From assembly GCF_026151205.1 (NCBI RefSeq), contig NC_087074.1, positions 17,210,712-17,274,711 of the forward strand: a DNA stretch of 64,000 bases, given 5' to 3'. A program made the position numbers and the translations under genes. Positions 11,151 through 23,453 of the stretch are shown here, one piece after another; the stretch's first letter is position 1; each line of letters begins with the position of its first letter. Origin of the DNA: Bolinopsis microptera (lineage: Eukaryota > Ctenophora > Tentaculata > Lobata > Bolinopsidae). Under the pieces are notes generated by a model, which was not told the DNA's origin, searched no databases, and saw nothing but the letters and a program-made list of their open reading frames with translations.

Positions 11151-11151
11151 A
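11146..11151 (+). promoter_or_regulatory. Poly(A) signal overlapping stop codon
   Basis: AATAAA shares bases with the TAA stop (11148-11150) of the second acetyltransferase. If used, the 3' UTR is only a few tens of bases long. Confidence 0.4.
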
Positions 11152-11675
11152 ATAGAAGTTTTCCGTTTATTTGTAACTTAATGTTTTTTAAATTTATTTA
11201 TTCATGTTATCTGATCTCCCGGTTGACTAGTTATTGTTATTCTTTCGGCCCATTGCTCTCATCTAAAATGTTGTCCTCTATTTTATTAGATTAGACATTA
11301 TTCGAACAGGAAATTCATACAATAATTTAATAAATCTTGAAGTTCTCAAGTCTCAACATGCGATTTATCATTATGGCATATATAATACTATGATTTATTG
11401 ATGTAGTATTGACTGACTATAAACATTAACTTATGTTTTGTTAAAACATGTTTTGTTATGAACTTGTCTTCTCAAACTTTGTGGAACACGACCGATGGTC
11501 CCACAAATACAACTCAGCATGAAAAGTGGGACGTGTTTGTAACGCGCCAGGGCTAAAATTCAAATAAACTCCGTGCGCATACCACGTGGCCACGCTTGAA
11601 TTGAAATAATATTTATTAAAAGGACTGAATTCAGAATTGCTCGCCCAAAATATAAAATTATTGTTAATACATAAG

Positions 11676-11768
11676 GCCTTACTAGCTGGGCCGCGCTCAG
11701 CCTGTCATTCCGCCGAATCTCTATTCTATATGTTTATGAACATGATAGCCTGAGGTCCGGCCCAGGTA
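11676..11768 (+). repeat. Short interspersed repeat, copy 2 of 3
   Basis: Shares GCTCAGCCTGTCATTCCGCC and both flanks with 11901-11980 and, inverted, with 1456-1540. Bounded on both sides by AAGGCC-like sequence. Confidence 0.7.
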
Positions 11769-11900
11769 AATAAGGCCCTGTGGGTATGAAAGTAATCTGT
11801 CTCAATGTATTTTTCTCGAAGAACAATGTCTCGTATTCGTAACTGAACAAAAACAACAACGTAAGGGTTAGCATATGCTTTAGTTAGGGATTGGTTAGGG

Positions 11901-11980
11901 TTTACTGGGCGGCGCTCAGCCTGTCATTCCGCCGAATCTTTATTTGTTTACGAATTCATAATAGCCTGGGGACCCCAAGT
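11901..11980 (+). repeat. Short interspersed repeat, copy 3 of 3
   Basis: Third copy, only 130 bp from copy 2. The GGTTAGGG word sits directly outside both ends. Confidence 0.7.
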
Positions 11981-12865
11981 AAGGTTAGGGTTGGAGTTTT
12001 GAATAATCCTTCAGAGTTCAGGGCCATCTCTAAAACGTGATAGTCTAAACGTCGAGTGCAGCGTGATTAATCGGCTTTTACATTTTAGTTTTACTATAAA
12101 TTCGCTCGCCTTAAAATTATCACGTGACTTTAGTTTTCATGGTTTTGCAGCCGAACAAAACGGTTTTACTGTTTACATAAACCCTAACCCCGAAGCTATC
12201 CACAACCCTAACCACAACCAAAGCCCTAAACAATAGAATTCGTGTTTAAGTCTTTAAGTTTAACTAGCCTGTCACGTGACAAAAACAGTTTTTTTCCATT
12301 ATACTCTCGATCCAGGGAAGCATTCAGCATTGTTATTTGTTACCCTACGGCCTACGTCATGGGGGGTGATTCGGAATCAGCGTCTAAAAATACACTGATT
12401 TAGGTCTCTTTTATACCCTCAGGGCATTTTCACAAGAACTTTTTAAAAATTGAGGCGAGCGATGGGTGGGAGCGATTTAGTGGGAGCGTAACTAATCATC
12501 ATCCACCTTGAATAGGAGGATCATAACGGACTTTAACTTATCTTTCAAGTTTCTCAGGACCCAAGCCACCATCGTCTTGGCGTTTTAAAGCAATTATGTT
12601 GATGTGAAATTGTTCAGGGTATTATAGAAAGAAAATAAATCTTTAAACATTTTAAAACTTGAAAATTATATGAAATTAAAAACAAGCAGATACTAAACCA
12701 TGCAAATCTGGCACTGAATCATGTTTTATAAATGAAAAGCAATTGCATTGTTAACGGGTGATACCCATACAATTGTATTGCGGACAGCAAACCCACTGGA
12801 CTGTTCATTGCATTTTTGGCAGATATTATAGGTCAAAATAGGTCATTTAGAAATTATCATAAATG

Positions 12866-12951
12866 TTGTAGCGCGATGCACTACTGGGTCGCGCGCGCAT
12901 CAAATAATGCTTCTCGCAACCACAGCAGATCGGCGAGATGCGAAGGATTGA
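12866..12951 (+). repeat. GC-rich hairpin repeat, copy 2 of 2
   Basis: Longer version of 1878-1935 with an insertion of about 35 bp between the same two ends. The open frame 12816-13067 runs across it and is not supported as a gene. Confidence 0.6.
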
Positions 12952-13150
12952 CATCGTCAATCAATCATAAATGTGGAACTTCAAACTTGCCATCGTCGCC
13001 AGCTGAACTTGCTCTCAGAGGGAATGGGGTTATAATTATAGTAGTTCATGGAAATTACAAATGCTAATGGGAGAAAATGGTAGGACTCTTACAGATACAG
13101 GCGTTCCCCCCCTCCCCTCTTAATTGACTATTAAAACATTTGACTCAGAT

Positions 13151-13525
13151 CTACACCTTACTTTTAACATCTTGCTCATTTAAATTACCCTGACTTTCTC
13201 TTTTTAATCTCTTAGTTTTAGTCTTCCTCGCCCCTCTCATTATTGAGTTGTGCCGCTCAAGTGCAACCACCTCTGCAAATGTCTCTCTCCGGTCGATGTT
13301 CATGTAACCCTCAATCACACCGCACATCTCGGAGGAGGCGGCGGATCTGCTGTAACGGTCACAAAGTGTGCTGAACAACTTGTCACGTTCCGTCTGTCCC
13401 TCCAGGTTGCCGGTTGTGATCCGCTTCAGAATGTGTTGTCTCTCTATTTCTGATCTGTACCATATCGTTACCGGAATCAGGAAAAAGTGGAACGGAAAGA
13501 GGAAAGGTTGCCCGTTTCTATATTC
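13151..13525 (-). CDS. TRPC-like: C-terminal exon
   Basis: Acceptor AATTTCAG then 124 codons and TAG. It starts EYRNGQPFLFPFHFFLIP, matching the aromatic/proline-rich segment that follows the TRP box in TRPC channels. The end is a basic, charged tail (KTKTKRLKRE). Confidence 0.75.
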   Translation of the reverse strand, partial: EYRNGQPFLFPFHFFLIPVTIWYRSEIERQHILKRITTGNLEGQTERDKLFSTLCDRYSRSAASSEMCGVIEGYMNIDRRETFAEVVALERHNSIMRGARKTKTKRLKRESQGNLNEQDVKSKV

Positions 13526-16500
13526 CTGAAATTGAAATTAATTATTCTGCAGGATAGTACATTGCGAATGAACGCACTTTTGGTAGATATATAGAACGTC
13601 TTTGAGTTGAAGTTGTTTGACTTAACGAAGCATCCTTCATACGGCTTGGACGTATTTATTTAGTTGTTTACACACAAGAATATAATCCCGGACACATTTC
13701 ACAGTATGACATGAAAAGTTGTTATTAGACAACCAGGGTGCAATTTTGAGTTGAACTTATTTCACGCGATTCCCTCTAAAACGAAAAAAAACTATAAAAA
13801 GGAACTTAATTGTATTTAAAAAGCGTATTTTTTCCGTTCACCCTTTTGAAAAAAGGCAATAGTGAAAGGTTACGAATGGACGTTTTTGCAGAAAAACGTG
13901 GATTTTGGAGATAGCGGTAGGCAGGTCTGAATATGTTGTCATCTGTCCTTCCGTCCGTTACCATGACAACCAGCGCGCAGTGCAGCGCGCAAGGATTGCT
14001 TGCGGAGATGTGATGTATAGATAGCCTGTGGTCAATGAATGCGCGGCGCGACTGTGTTTCAATGTATATAACGGTGTAATGTATAGTATTAGGTTATATG
14101 CGGGCCAAGCCCGATTTGTACTTGGCATGCGTAGTATAGTGTACTGACGTGTATCAATATTATTATTATGAAGTGAGCTGATTGGAGCTTATATTTATAG
14201 TTATACTTATAGTGAACGGAAATCTAGCGTCCGCCAAAACGAAACAACGGGCGCAATTCTTGTTAAGTGTAAAATAAAGGTATTAACAATGGTTTTAATC
14301 TCAAACCTTGAGAAGTTCGCTTCTGGCATATTTCCACTCAATGTCACAGTTTCCCTGGATTCTTTCGAAGGTATTGTTGAGAAGGGCTATTAACATGTTC
14401 AGCATGAGAACCACTGCTAAGATGATGTACAGGAGGAGAATAATGTACACCACGTAGGTTGAAGTGCTGTCGTTTCCCACTTCTATCTCCTGTGAGGGTG
14501 AGTTTTAGAAAGATTGAAAGTAAAGTCAGATAGTTTGGAGGTTAGGCACTCACTTTAAGCTTAGTAACACTAACAGTTTAAAACAACGATTGTAAAATTT
14601 TAACGGAATTATAGTTTTAAACTCTGAAGAAAATACTTACTGGTACTTCTAGTAAACCAAATGTTGACCAAATGACATTCATCAAACAAGTCCAGAAGTC
14701 TTTGAAGAATTTTGGGATGGTCTTTGACTTGACATCTGCTCCGTCCAGTACATTATTATTCACCAAATCAGTAATGGTTTCATTGTGTGTTCTCACTGTG
14801 CTAACTATAGAGTGAACAGCTATAGCAGTACCCAGCACACATGTCAGCAGCACGATCAGCACAAATTTGAAAACATCAGCAATCAGGGCTCTCAGGGCGA
14901 TCAGGAGGGGACCTAAACCAGGGAAGAACTCCATAAAGTTCAACCATCGCAGAATAATGAGAAATTCTGTAATGGCATACAAGTAGGTAATGTTCAGGAT
15001 GTCTTGATGCAGATTTTCCAGCTTAATCAAACTTAAACTGTCGTCAGGGTTATCATATGTGGCCCACACAATGATTCTGTATACAGCAGCAGCTGCGATC
15101 ATGGCACAGGAGAATATCTCTAGAACGTTCCACATGTTTGGCAGGTACCTCCAAAGTCCCTGCTGCCACATCTGATCAAACTCTATTAAGAGTCTGGAAA
15201 CAGTGCAGCACCATAACACGAACTCCACGTCGAGAGGGACGTGAGAGTTCTTAGGACTCACACAAGTGGCGATAAGTAGTGCCAACAGTAACACATAGTT
15301 CATTATATCGGTCACAAAGCACATGAACGGAATGGAGAGCAGTTTCATGTGTTGTGCCACGCTGGACTCCATTGGCGATACTTTAACATGTTGCTCGAAC
15401 ACTAGGAACTTGAGCAGATACCACGGAAGTAGTATAGGACTCAGAAAAAATTTGGCCGCTATTCTTACCTTACCGAATGTCATTTTATAAGCCACTTTGC
15501 CGTACCAATCCTCAATTATGATCTGCTGGCTAAAAGGATGTCCGACAAACCGTTTCTTTCCTTCGTCAATCGCTTTTCTGAGCAGCCCATGTGATCTCTC
15601 CAGCACCTCCCTGGCTTCCCACATCCTGTCACAATGATCCAACATTTTGTAGGCGAACACGTCAGCATCCCGGATCAGCAACTCAAACTCCATTCTAAAC
15701 TCATCCCTGATGTTAACTATGGCCTCTATACTCTTGCTAACATCGAATGCGGCTCTGAAGGGGTCCCTACACTTCAAGTAAACATCGTTAGAAAGCAGGT
15801 ATGTCAATGACTTCACGCTGAATCCTGACTCGAATCCCGCGACATCAACAGATCAGTTTCCTTCTGATACCTCAGATAAGAGGTGAGCTTGATAACAGCC
15901 GCGTTGAGGTTAGCTCCTGCGTTGAGGAGAGCGTCTATAGAGTCCCTGTCTCCTCTAACAGCAGCGATACTGAGGGGGCTATCTCGCTCCGTGTTGGTCA
16001 CGTTCGGATCACCCCCGTATACCAGGATCATATCTACCATCCTGTAACTGACTTTAGCAGCAGCAATTAGTGGCGTGTCTCCATCATTGTTTTCTGTATT
16101 CGCTACATTCAATCTAGTGTAGTGCAATGGGGAGCAACCTATTTTAGGGACAATATCCACTTTGTGGCCTCTTTCTGATAATATCTTCTCAACTCCATCA
16201 TAGTCTTTCGCCGCAATCATCTCAAAAATCTGAGTCGTCTTTTGGCTCAGGTCCTCAAGGCTTGGGAAAACCTCGTGATTTTTGTGCAGCGTTGATAGTT
16301 CGTTGTTATCATAGTTGAATTGCTTGTCTCCTGAGTTAACTGGGGACAAGGAGATTGTGGGAGAAGTAACATCCGGACGGTATTTGAAATTGATAATGAT
16401 TGTCGGATGTGTCTGTCCCATCTCTTGTCTTCATCGATCTTATTGCTTGGATCATCATCTAAGGGTAAGGATATTGAGACAGTTGGGGAAAGGGCCACTG

Positions 16501-16547
16501 TATCTAAGGTAGCTTCACCGTTCATATTGCATCTTCGCACTCTCAAC
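13151..16547 (-). CDS. TRPC-like cation channel, 5' end upstream, apparent frameshift
   Basis: Minus-strand exons: 16547 down to 14641 (ankyrin region, TRP_2 linker, S1-S5 and pore), 14489-14307 (S6 and TRP box) and 13525-13151 (C-terminus with stop). Junction phases are all 0. Two ankyrin repeats (DGDTPLIAAAK, RDSPLSIAAVRGD) precede a TRP_2-type linker (RDPFRAAFDVSKSIEA), six hydrophobic segments, pore helix with WSTFGLLE, and S6 ending in the TRP box EWKYAR. TRPC channels are plasma-membrane calcium-permeable tetramers acting downstream of phospholipase C. Acceptor TTTCTTAG at 16548 shows another exon upstream. The frame changes near 15813-15845. The start is unclear: ATG 16525 and ATG 16421 lie in different frames. 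Confidence 0.8.
14307..14489 (-). CDS. TRPC-like: S6 and TRP box exon
   Basis: Sixty-one codons between acceptor CTCACAG and donor GTTTGA. It encodes YVVYIILLLYIILAVVLMLN, then NMLIALLNNTFERIQ and the TRP box EWKYARSELL. Missed by simple frame finding because it is short. Confidence 0.85.
14641..15845 (-). CDS. TRPC-like: TRP_2 linker, S1-S5 and pore
   Basis: Reads LLSNDVYLKCRDPFRAAFDV then a helical linker, a conserved FVGHPFSQQ segment (TRPC pre-S1), S1 near 15300, S2 with the EFDQMWQQG motif, S3 starting WNVLE, S4-S5, and pore FWTCLMNVIWSTFGLLEV. It ends at donor GTAAGTATT after LEVP. Confidence 0.85.
15813..16547 (-). CDS. TRPC-like: N-terminal and ankyrin-repeat part of exon
   Basis: From ATG 16421 the frame gives 202 residues with two or three ankyrin repeats and ends TGA at 15813-15815. 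The next frame (channel core) is open from about 15855 leftward, so the two frames overlap by about 40 bp and need a one-base shift to join. Upstream, a second frame containing ATG 16525 overlaps this one; either that is a second shift or translation starts at 16421. Confidence 0.65.
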
Positions 16548-17884
16548 CTAAGAAACAAACATTTGTTTACAATACCAACTTCGAAAGTACAAAGTAAGTA
16601 AGGCGAGAAAATCCCTAACTTTGACTATTTTCTGTCCGAAATTTCAGATGAAGTTTCGAGATACAAAGCATTTTTAACATAAAGTGACAATTTGAGTTTG
16701 ACAAAATCATTAATGTCCACTGTTTGGCCACCAGGCATTGAAGTTTAGAATTAAGTTATTCAGATTATAAATTGGCATGGGAAAGCTACTGGTGAGAAAT
16801 CGAAAATAGCTTCAGGAGCCAAGAAAAGGCCGGTAATAATTTGAACTTTATCTGGAAAACTTGCTGGCGGTAAAGTATGAGCAGAATGTGTGGTATCGTG
16901 CTGGTTAACATTAAGTAAATATTAGGTTTGTAACTAACTGACGGCTCTAAAAGCTGCAGCAGTTAACATGAGACACGTCACGATATAAAACAAGCCTGTA
17001 CATTTTTATATAGGCTTTTATACGCTTCTATTCCAAAAATTGAATCCGAATGCAACATTTAAATCAGACAAACGGTTTAAAATGAAGAATCCAAACTTAA
17101 AACTGCGCCAGAGATTACAATCCTAGAAAAATGAAGTTTGTTGGTGTGGTTTACAAGTGTAGTGCAGGGTATGCTGTTCTGATCCATTGAATATTGATAC
17201 GAAAATAATGCTCAGATCGGCCCTCGCAGTCTCATTTCAGCGTTTGCCTTATAAGTTCAAATGCGTTCGACACCCGTATACCTTAAAAAATATTCTTTTA
17301 TTTCTCTTTCAGAAGATACGCAAGAAGTGATGCGCATTGCACAACGAACAAAATTGTCCAAACTCTGCGGCGTTCGAACCTCAAATCAAGACTTTAAGTG
17401 TCTTACAAATCAAGACACTTAAACTTAAAGTAAGTTACATCAGATTTAAAACATCATCGCCATAACGAATGTGAAGACTTTAATGTAACCAAGGTAACTT
17501 ATGAAGCTAAGCTAATTGCGCTATAACATTACACTGCAAGTGCAGTATCGTTGGTTATAATATTAGTAATAATTAGTAATAATATTAGTTATAATAACGG
17601 CACCTCAATCTAAATTCCGATTACGCTCAGTGATCGTTATGCTCACAACATTCAAACTTGTGCAATAAGATTTGCTTGTCAATATTAGCAAACATGTCGC
17701 TCATAAGTTGTGGCTTGATTTAAAACTCGGTTGATCTCATCACAGCTTGAATGGAAGTAATTGTTGCTTTAATGCGTGGCGTGAAATACACGGTCATTCA
17801 TGTTAGGAGAGCTTTTACAAAGTCCAGTGATAAAATTGCAATATTGTTCAGGTTACCCCAAACAAAGACTAGTTTAAATGTGAA
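16548..17884. other. Intron/intergenic stretch, nothing recognised
   Basis: Probably holds the 5' intron or promoter side of the channel gene. No further channel exon, repeat or RNA gene could be supported. Confidence 0.4.
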
Positions 17885-18010
17885 TCGGTCACGAGGGCGT
17901 AGGACACGAGGGCAGAGGTCACGAGGGCGAAGGACCCAAGGGCGGAAGTTTCTAAAAGGTTGGACACGAGGGCGATAATCTATCACATGACACAAGGGCG
18001 GAAGTTTCCT
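17885..18010 (+). repeat. Short GC-rich minisatellite
   Basis: Imperfect tandem copies of a unit around CACGAGGGCG and CCAAGGGCGGAAGTTTC, about 7 copies. The open frame 17751-17978 runs into it and is not supported as a gene. Confidence 0.6.
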
Positions 18011-18410
18011 AAAACGATCACATGACTCATTTTATCATGGAAATATACAATTTGCGATAATTCAAATAAATAACTCCGAATAAGATTTACCAACAACACT
18101 GTTGTGACAAAGCTGTAAAAATTAAAGTCACTAAAAAATAGATGAATTATGAACACAAATATTTCCGACCTACTGAGTTTCCACTTTCCAGGCTACTAAA
18201 CGAATGCCGTAAAAAGACACTGAAGGACATACCATTACTATTACACAAGGCCTGATGGCCAGCTTACTTCCGGCTGATATGTCCGGTTCATTGTTGCAGG
18301 AGATTGGACAAATTCTCCGGACCACGGCAACAAAAGAATTAAAAGTTTGCTCACATGCCGAGCTCCAGGTATTATGAAGAAGAAAATTATCAGATCCAGC
18401 GAACTATTCG

Positions 18411-19780
18411 ACGGGGGGGGGGGGGGGGGACAATGGATATTTTTTTGTGAAACTTGATTTCGAGATAGCAGTTGACCAACAAACTAGGACCAGTGACCAA
18501 ACTTTTGAGGGGGTCCCGGACCCTAACCGCCAAACGGTGCCCGCGGGGCAGCCACACCCATATTTGGTCCAAATTAGGCCCAATTTAGCCAAATACCCTG
18601 AACATGCCCAAAACCCAGATTTTAGGTGCTCTTCTTGTAGCTAGTGGTCTCCTGAACTCGTATATGAAATTTCATCAAGATTGGACAAAAAATGACTGAG
18701 TTATGGGCCAAAAACCATATGCCCATATTTGGGCATACGCACCAAATTTGGTAGATTTCGTCCCATAAATTGAGCAAATATCAATATTTTTGAATGAAAC
18801 TTACTTTATAAGAAAGGTAAGCCTAAACTACATATTAGCTGTAAGTTATAGCTTTATATTTGTTTAAATGTGGATACTAAGGCGAAAAAACCACAAAAAA
18901 TGAACTAAATTGCCCGTATCTTGGTTCGCGATATTCGCGGAATTGATCTCATTAAAATTGTAACAACTCAATCAGTTTTCAAAATTTTTGCATGAAATTT
19001 TCGGAATCGACTCGAAATCGCATTTCCACCTTATTTTGAGAACAGATTTTTGATTTAGGCCTCCAAAAAAATTTGCCGGCCAAATTCTGAATTTTTCCGG
19101 GAAAATTTTGGAATTTGGCCGCCAAATTTTTTTGGAGGCCTAAATCAAAAATCTGTTCTCAAAATAAGGTGGAAATGCGATTTTGAGTCGATTCCAAAAA
19201 TTTCATGCAAAAATTTTGAAAACTGATTGAGTTGTTACAATTTTAATGAGATCAATTCCGCGAATATCGCGAACCAAGATACGGGCAATTTAGTTCATTT
19301 TTTGTGGTTTTTTCGCCTTAGTATCCACATTTAAACAAATACAAAGCTATAACTTACAGAGAATATGTAGTTTAGGCTTGCCTTTCTTATAAAGTAAGTT
19401 TCATTCAAAAATATTGATATTTGCCCAATTTATGGGACGAAATCTACCAAATTTGGTGCGTATGCCCAAATATGGGCATATGGTTTTTGGCCCATAACTC
19501 AGTCATTTTTTGTCCAATCTTGATGAAATTTCATATACGAGTTCAGGAGACCACTAGCTACAAGTAGAGCACCTAAAATCTGGGTTTTGGGCATGTTCAG
19601 GGTATTTGGCTAAATTGGGCCTAATTTGGACCAAATATGGGCGTGGCTGCCCCGCGGGCACCGTTTGGCGGTTGGGGTCCGGGACCCCCTCAAAAGTTCG
19701 GTCACTGGTCCTAGTTTGTTGGTCAACTGCTATCTCGAAATCAACTTTCACAAAAAAATATCCATTGTCCCCCCCCCCCT
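18411..19780. mobile_element. Foldback element: 1.37-kb near-perfect hairpin
   Basis: The left arm 18411-19089 is the reverse complement of 19106-19780, with only scattered differences and a tiny spacer at the GGCCGGC/GGCGGCC centre near 19075-19130. Outer ends are a G run on the left and a C run on the right. There is no coding capacity; open frames in the arms mirror each other and are shadows. No clear target duplication was found. It fits a foldback or MITE-type element. A fragment related to the outer arm lies at 9131-9170. Confidence 0.85.
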
Positions 19781-19789
19781 TAAGACACA

Positions 19790-22700
19790 AAAGTTTTATC
19801 GTCTAAAACTAAAAATGTACAGTGAACTGAAATTGGAATTTGTTGGCTGAAAGCCTCACAACTCTTGGGCAACTGAGCAAAGAACAATTTAATATGTCAG
19901 CTTTATATTTATATCGGTCTATTGAAATTTAAGTTAAAAGAACGGAAAAAACACCATATTTGGTCAGTTGAAGCTACGTTTTCTTCTTTATCTCTCCAAT
20001 AAGTGCATTGTAGAAAAAGAGAGAGGATCCACAATTTGTATTGACTACGATATAATTGTGCGATTGTCTTTTCAACCAAACATTTACACGTTATCCTACT
20101 TGCAGGTATTATTCCTTTGTCCTACCGAGATCAGACTAAAACAGGTACAGTGGTCAGCGAATAGTGATCGGTGAGAAAGATTTGTAAATTATCGAACACA
20201 GCATTAAAGGATAGGTGGGAGTTATGGTGTTAAATGTACCCGAAACCAGAACTAATACAATAATACTTTAGCACGAGCTTACAATAGGAGAAATAGGGAT
20301 CCATCACAATTATTATACAGGAGTAGGACTACGCCAAGCAACAAGGCAAGTGGCAACAGCTGTGTTGGACCACGCAAAGGTTTGAAAAGCTGTGTTTAAG
20401 TTATGATTGGTATTTTCAATGTTAACATATACTTATATATATAGCCGATCCTACCATTTAGGCCTTATGACTATGAGCGTAATAAGTTATAATAACCTGT
20501 AGTCTGTACATTCTATAACTTAAAGAATGCGGAATGAGTAAGTGGCTAATATTATGGAAATATTACTACTTAAATCAGTGTTACTGTTGATGTGGACAAT
20601 GTAATTGTAAAGGTAAAATCGTGGGAGCACGGTGCTTTCGATGATACAGACTGGCCGCTGTGATCTTGACTTCTGAACACATTTGTGCATATATTGCAGT
20701 ACGGTAAAGTGATGAGAGGAATGCCGAAGGGGCAAGTGCTGGTTGATATTGTGCCTTTCATCAACTAGAGAAGCAACAAACGGATTGGGGACAGGCGTGA
20801 GGCGAGCAACCGCCTGTTATGAGTTAATGAAAGAACAGCTTATTATATATTATAGACATAGTTATAGGGAACGAATAGCATTATAGTCTGTGAATAAATT
20901 CATCACAAAGGTAAAAGGTTTCCCTACAGAAATGTGTTGTAGATAGCCCAATGAACCACAAAGAAAACTTTGTTACGAATTTATTTACAGATGATCCCAT
21001 AATATATATAAATTACTATTCTTAACTGTAACAGTCACGTGATCTACCAACCGTGGGGCACGCTGTAATGCGCGCGCTTGATTGGATGATTATAAATCTA
21101 ATCGCGGATCTATTTTTACTGTTTTTTTCCCGTTATAATTATGTAGTTCCATTTCACACACGGTACTTCGACGTACACTCAAGCAAGTCATAACTCGAAA
21201 GTTACCTTTTCTCACGATTAAATGCTTTATGAGTGGAACCTTATTATTGATGATTAGTCTTTTGAATAAATTGAATATTACGCGAACAACAACTCGATAT
21301 TATTTAAGTTGTAATGGACAGTTGTATCACTTTGATATCGATGTTTTCATCGCAAATGAACACGTCGACTGAACACGTGAATCTCTCATGTTACCTGTAA
21401 GTTGAATTAAGGCCTTGCAACTTTTAATTCTCGTAATTTAATCGAGTCGTTGATGAAAGTCTCGACTCTCAAGGTCAACAAATGTGGAACAACTTCTCTA
21501 CTCTCTCATGGGACCTGTTAAAACGAGGTGACTTGTCGGAGGTTCAATTATTTCTGTACGAGTGTAATAATGAATAATGGTATTCAAACTGACCGGAAGT
21601 CAATTATATATGTTATATGAAAAGGACTAAATATTTCAAATTCAAATTTAAAACAACTTCACAAAATAATGAACGACAGATGAATAGGTAATGAACCAAG
21701 GCAGCTTGGTAATGGTCTGTAAGTGCAACCAGACTCATACACAGTCCACATAGTATCTCACAGGATCATACAGTACGGTACAAATACTAACTCTTATCAG
21801 TGCGAACTAACTACACTAATCTATATTGAGTCTGCCAAGGCTTCACTTAGTTATAGTTAACACTATACCCTAATCTCCAGCTCCATATGGTATCTTACAA
21901 CCCGACAAAACACAAAGGACACTGGTGTATCAAAATACCTTAGCACTATTATCTGCCAGTATAAGATATACAGTTACAATAAAAGGAATGTTGATCGTAT
22001 CAAGGGATTCCTAAGGAATTGGAAGATTTTGCTTCCTATAAAGTGTACGTTATTTCTAAGTAGGATGTTTACATGATATAAGCTAGAATGTAAGCTGATA
22101 CTCAGGGTGGCTGTAATTGGAATACTCTCATATGGCCGGAGGTGTTTATACATCTTCATTTACTTGCAATAAGCGCAAACACGCGGTCTACGGAAATAAG
22201 CACATGATTGCAAGACAGAATTAGATGCACTTAGCAAAAAGTCGGACTAAAGTTATCAAGTTTAGATAAGAGACTCTGCGAACCTGCATTCCTATGTGGC
22301 CGGATATTATTTCTGTATAAACTATAACTAAAAGGAACTCATTAATGCCACACGAACAAAAATGCTGCAATTCAGTGTTAGCCTCATGGAGACTATTCTT
22401 TATCATAATTAACTGGGACGACTAACGGAGCTGGTTGATGTTTAACAGCTCTCGGTAATTGGAAGTTCTGATAGCTCGGTCAGATTGTCCGGGAATTGGT
22501 TGATATTAATAATTAATATCGGATATCTATTAAATTCATGAGGAATATTATGTGTTTAACATGACCAATAATAGATTACTAGTTTAGGCTAATGAATATG
22601 TGTTCGGAAGGGGGAGGGGGGGTTGATATTCATTTTCTGTTCATTAAATCAAATGTGCATGAGTGATAACGATAATAGGTCGGAACAATAAGTGAGAATA

Positions 22701-22954
22701 TAATTTGAAACGCCATTTACCTATGTTAATATAAATTAATGTACCTATATTAAGTTAATATAAAATAATTCAACAAGTAAAATGTGGACAAAATGCCTGT
22801 TGCCTGATAAATTAGTTCCAATTCAATAACAAAACATAACCGACGTTTGCAATTTGGAGCAATTTTTTGTGAAATTTCCTCATGAGGTACAAATGGGTAC
22901 ACTCAGGATTACACCAAGTTCACATTCCTTTAGGTAGAGGCGTGAGAAAAAGTA
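19790..22954. other. 3.2-kb stretch without recognised genes
   Basis: Short open frames only (all 60-80 codons, no domain, no phase-consistent neighbours). AT-rich, with no RNA gene and no repeats evident apart from small AT tracts. Confidence 0.4.
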
Positions 22955-23385
22955 TATGAAGTGGGGAGTCCTGGGCGTGAGCAGGATCGAATGTAGGAAG
23001 TGGGGAGGCCTGGGCGTGAGAAGAAGTATATGAAGTGGGGAGGCCTGGGTGTGAGCAGGAGTGTATGAAGTGGGGAGGCCTGGGCGTGAGCAGGAGTGTA
23101 GGAAGTGGGGAGGCCTGGGCGTGAGAAGAAGTATATGAAGTGGGGAGGCCTGGGTGTGAGCAGGAGTGTATGAAGTGGGGAGGCCTGGGCGTGAGCAGGA
23201 GTGTATGAAGTGGGGAGGCCTGGGCGTGAGAAGAAGTATATGAAGTGGGGAGGCCTGGGCGTGAGCAGGAGTGTATGAAGTGGGGAGGCCTGGGCGTGAG
23301 AAGGAGTGTATGAAGTGGGGAGGCCTGGGCGTGAGCAGGAGTGTATGAAGTGGGGAGGCCTGGGCGTGAGCAGGAGTGTAGTAAG
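22955..23385 (+). repeat. 35-bp minisatellite, left block
   Basis: About 12 tandem units of 35 bp containing GTGGGGAGGCCTGGGCGTGA with variants GCAGGAGTGTATGAA and AGAAGAAGTATATGAA. The same family resumes at 29954-30890, so it is interrupted by the element 23386-29953. The minus-strand frame across it (22880-23413) is a repeat artefact. Confidence 0.9.
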
Positions 23386-23453
23386 GGTACCGCGACAATT
23401 GACCCCCCGACAATTGACCCCCGATGTAATTACACTGGGGTCAATTGATCGGT

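Larger units (their letters stand above)
11152..12865. other. Intergenic stretch with two dispersed repeat copies
   Basis: No gene seen. It contains repeat copies at 11676-11768 and 11901-11980 and scattered degenerate telomere-like words (GGTTAGGG, CCCTAAC) around 11870-12230. Confidence 0.5.

Noticed and set aside
12816..13067. 83-codon plus-strand frame
   Set aside because: Runs through a dispersed repeat (12866-12951), with no domain or splice partner.
18390..19850. Mirror-image frames of 60-78 codons in the foldback element
   Set aside because: They occur in both arms because the arms are inverted copies; no start context or known domain.
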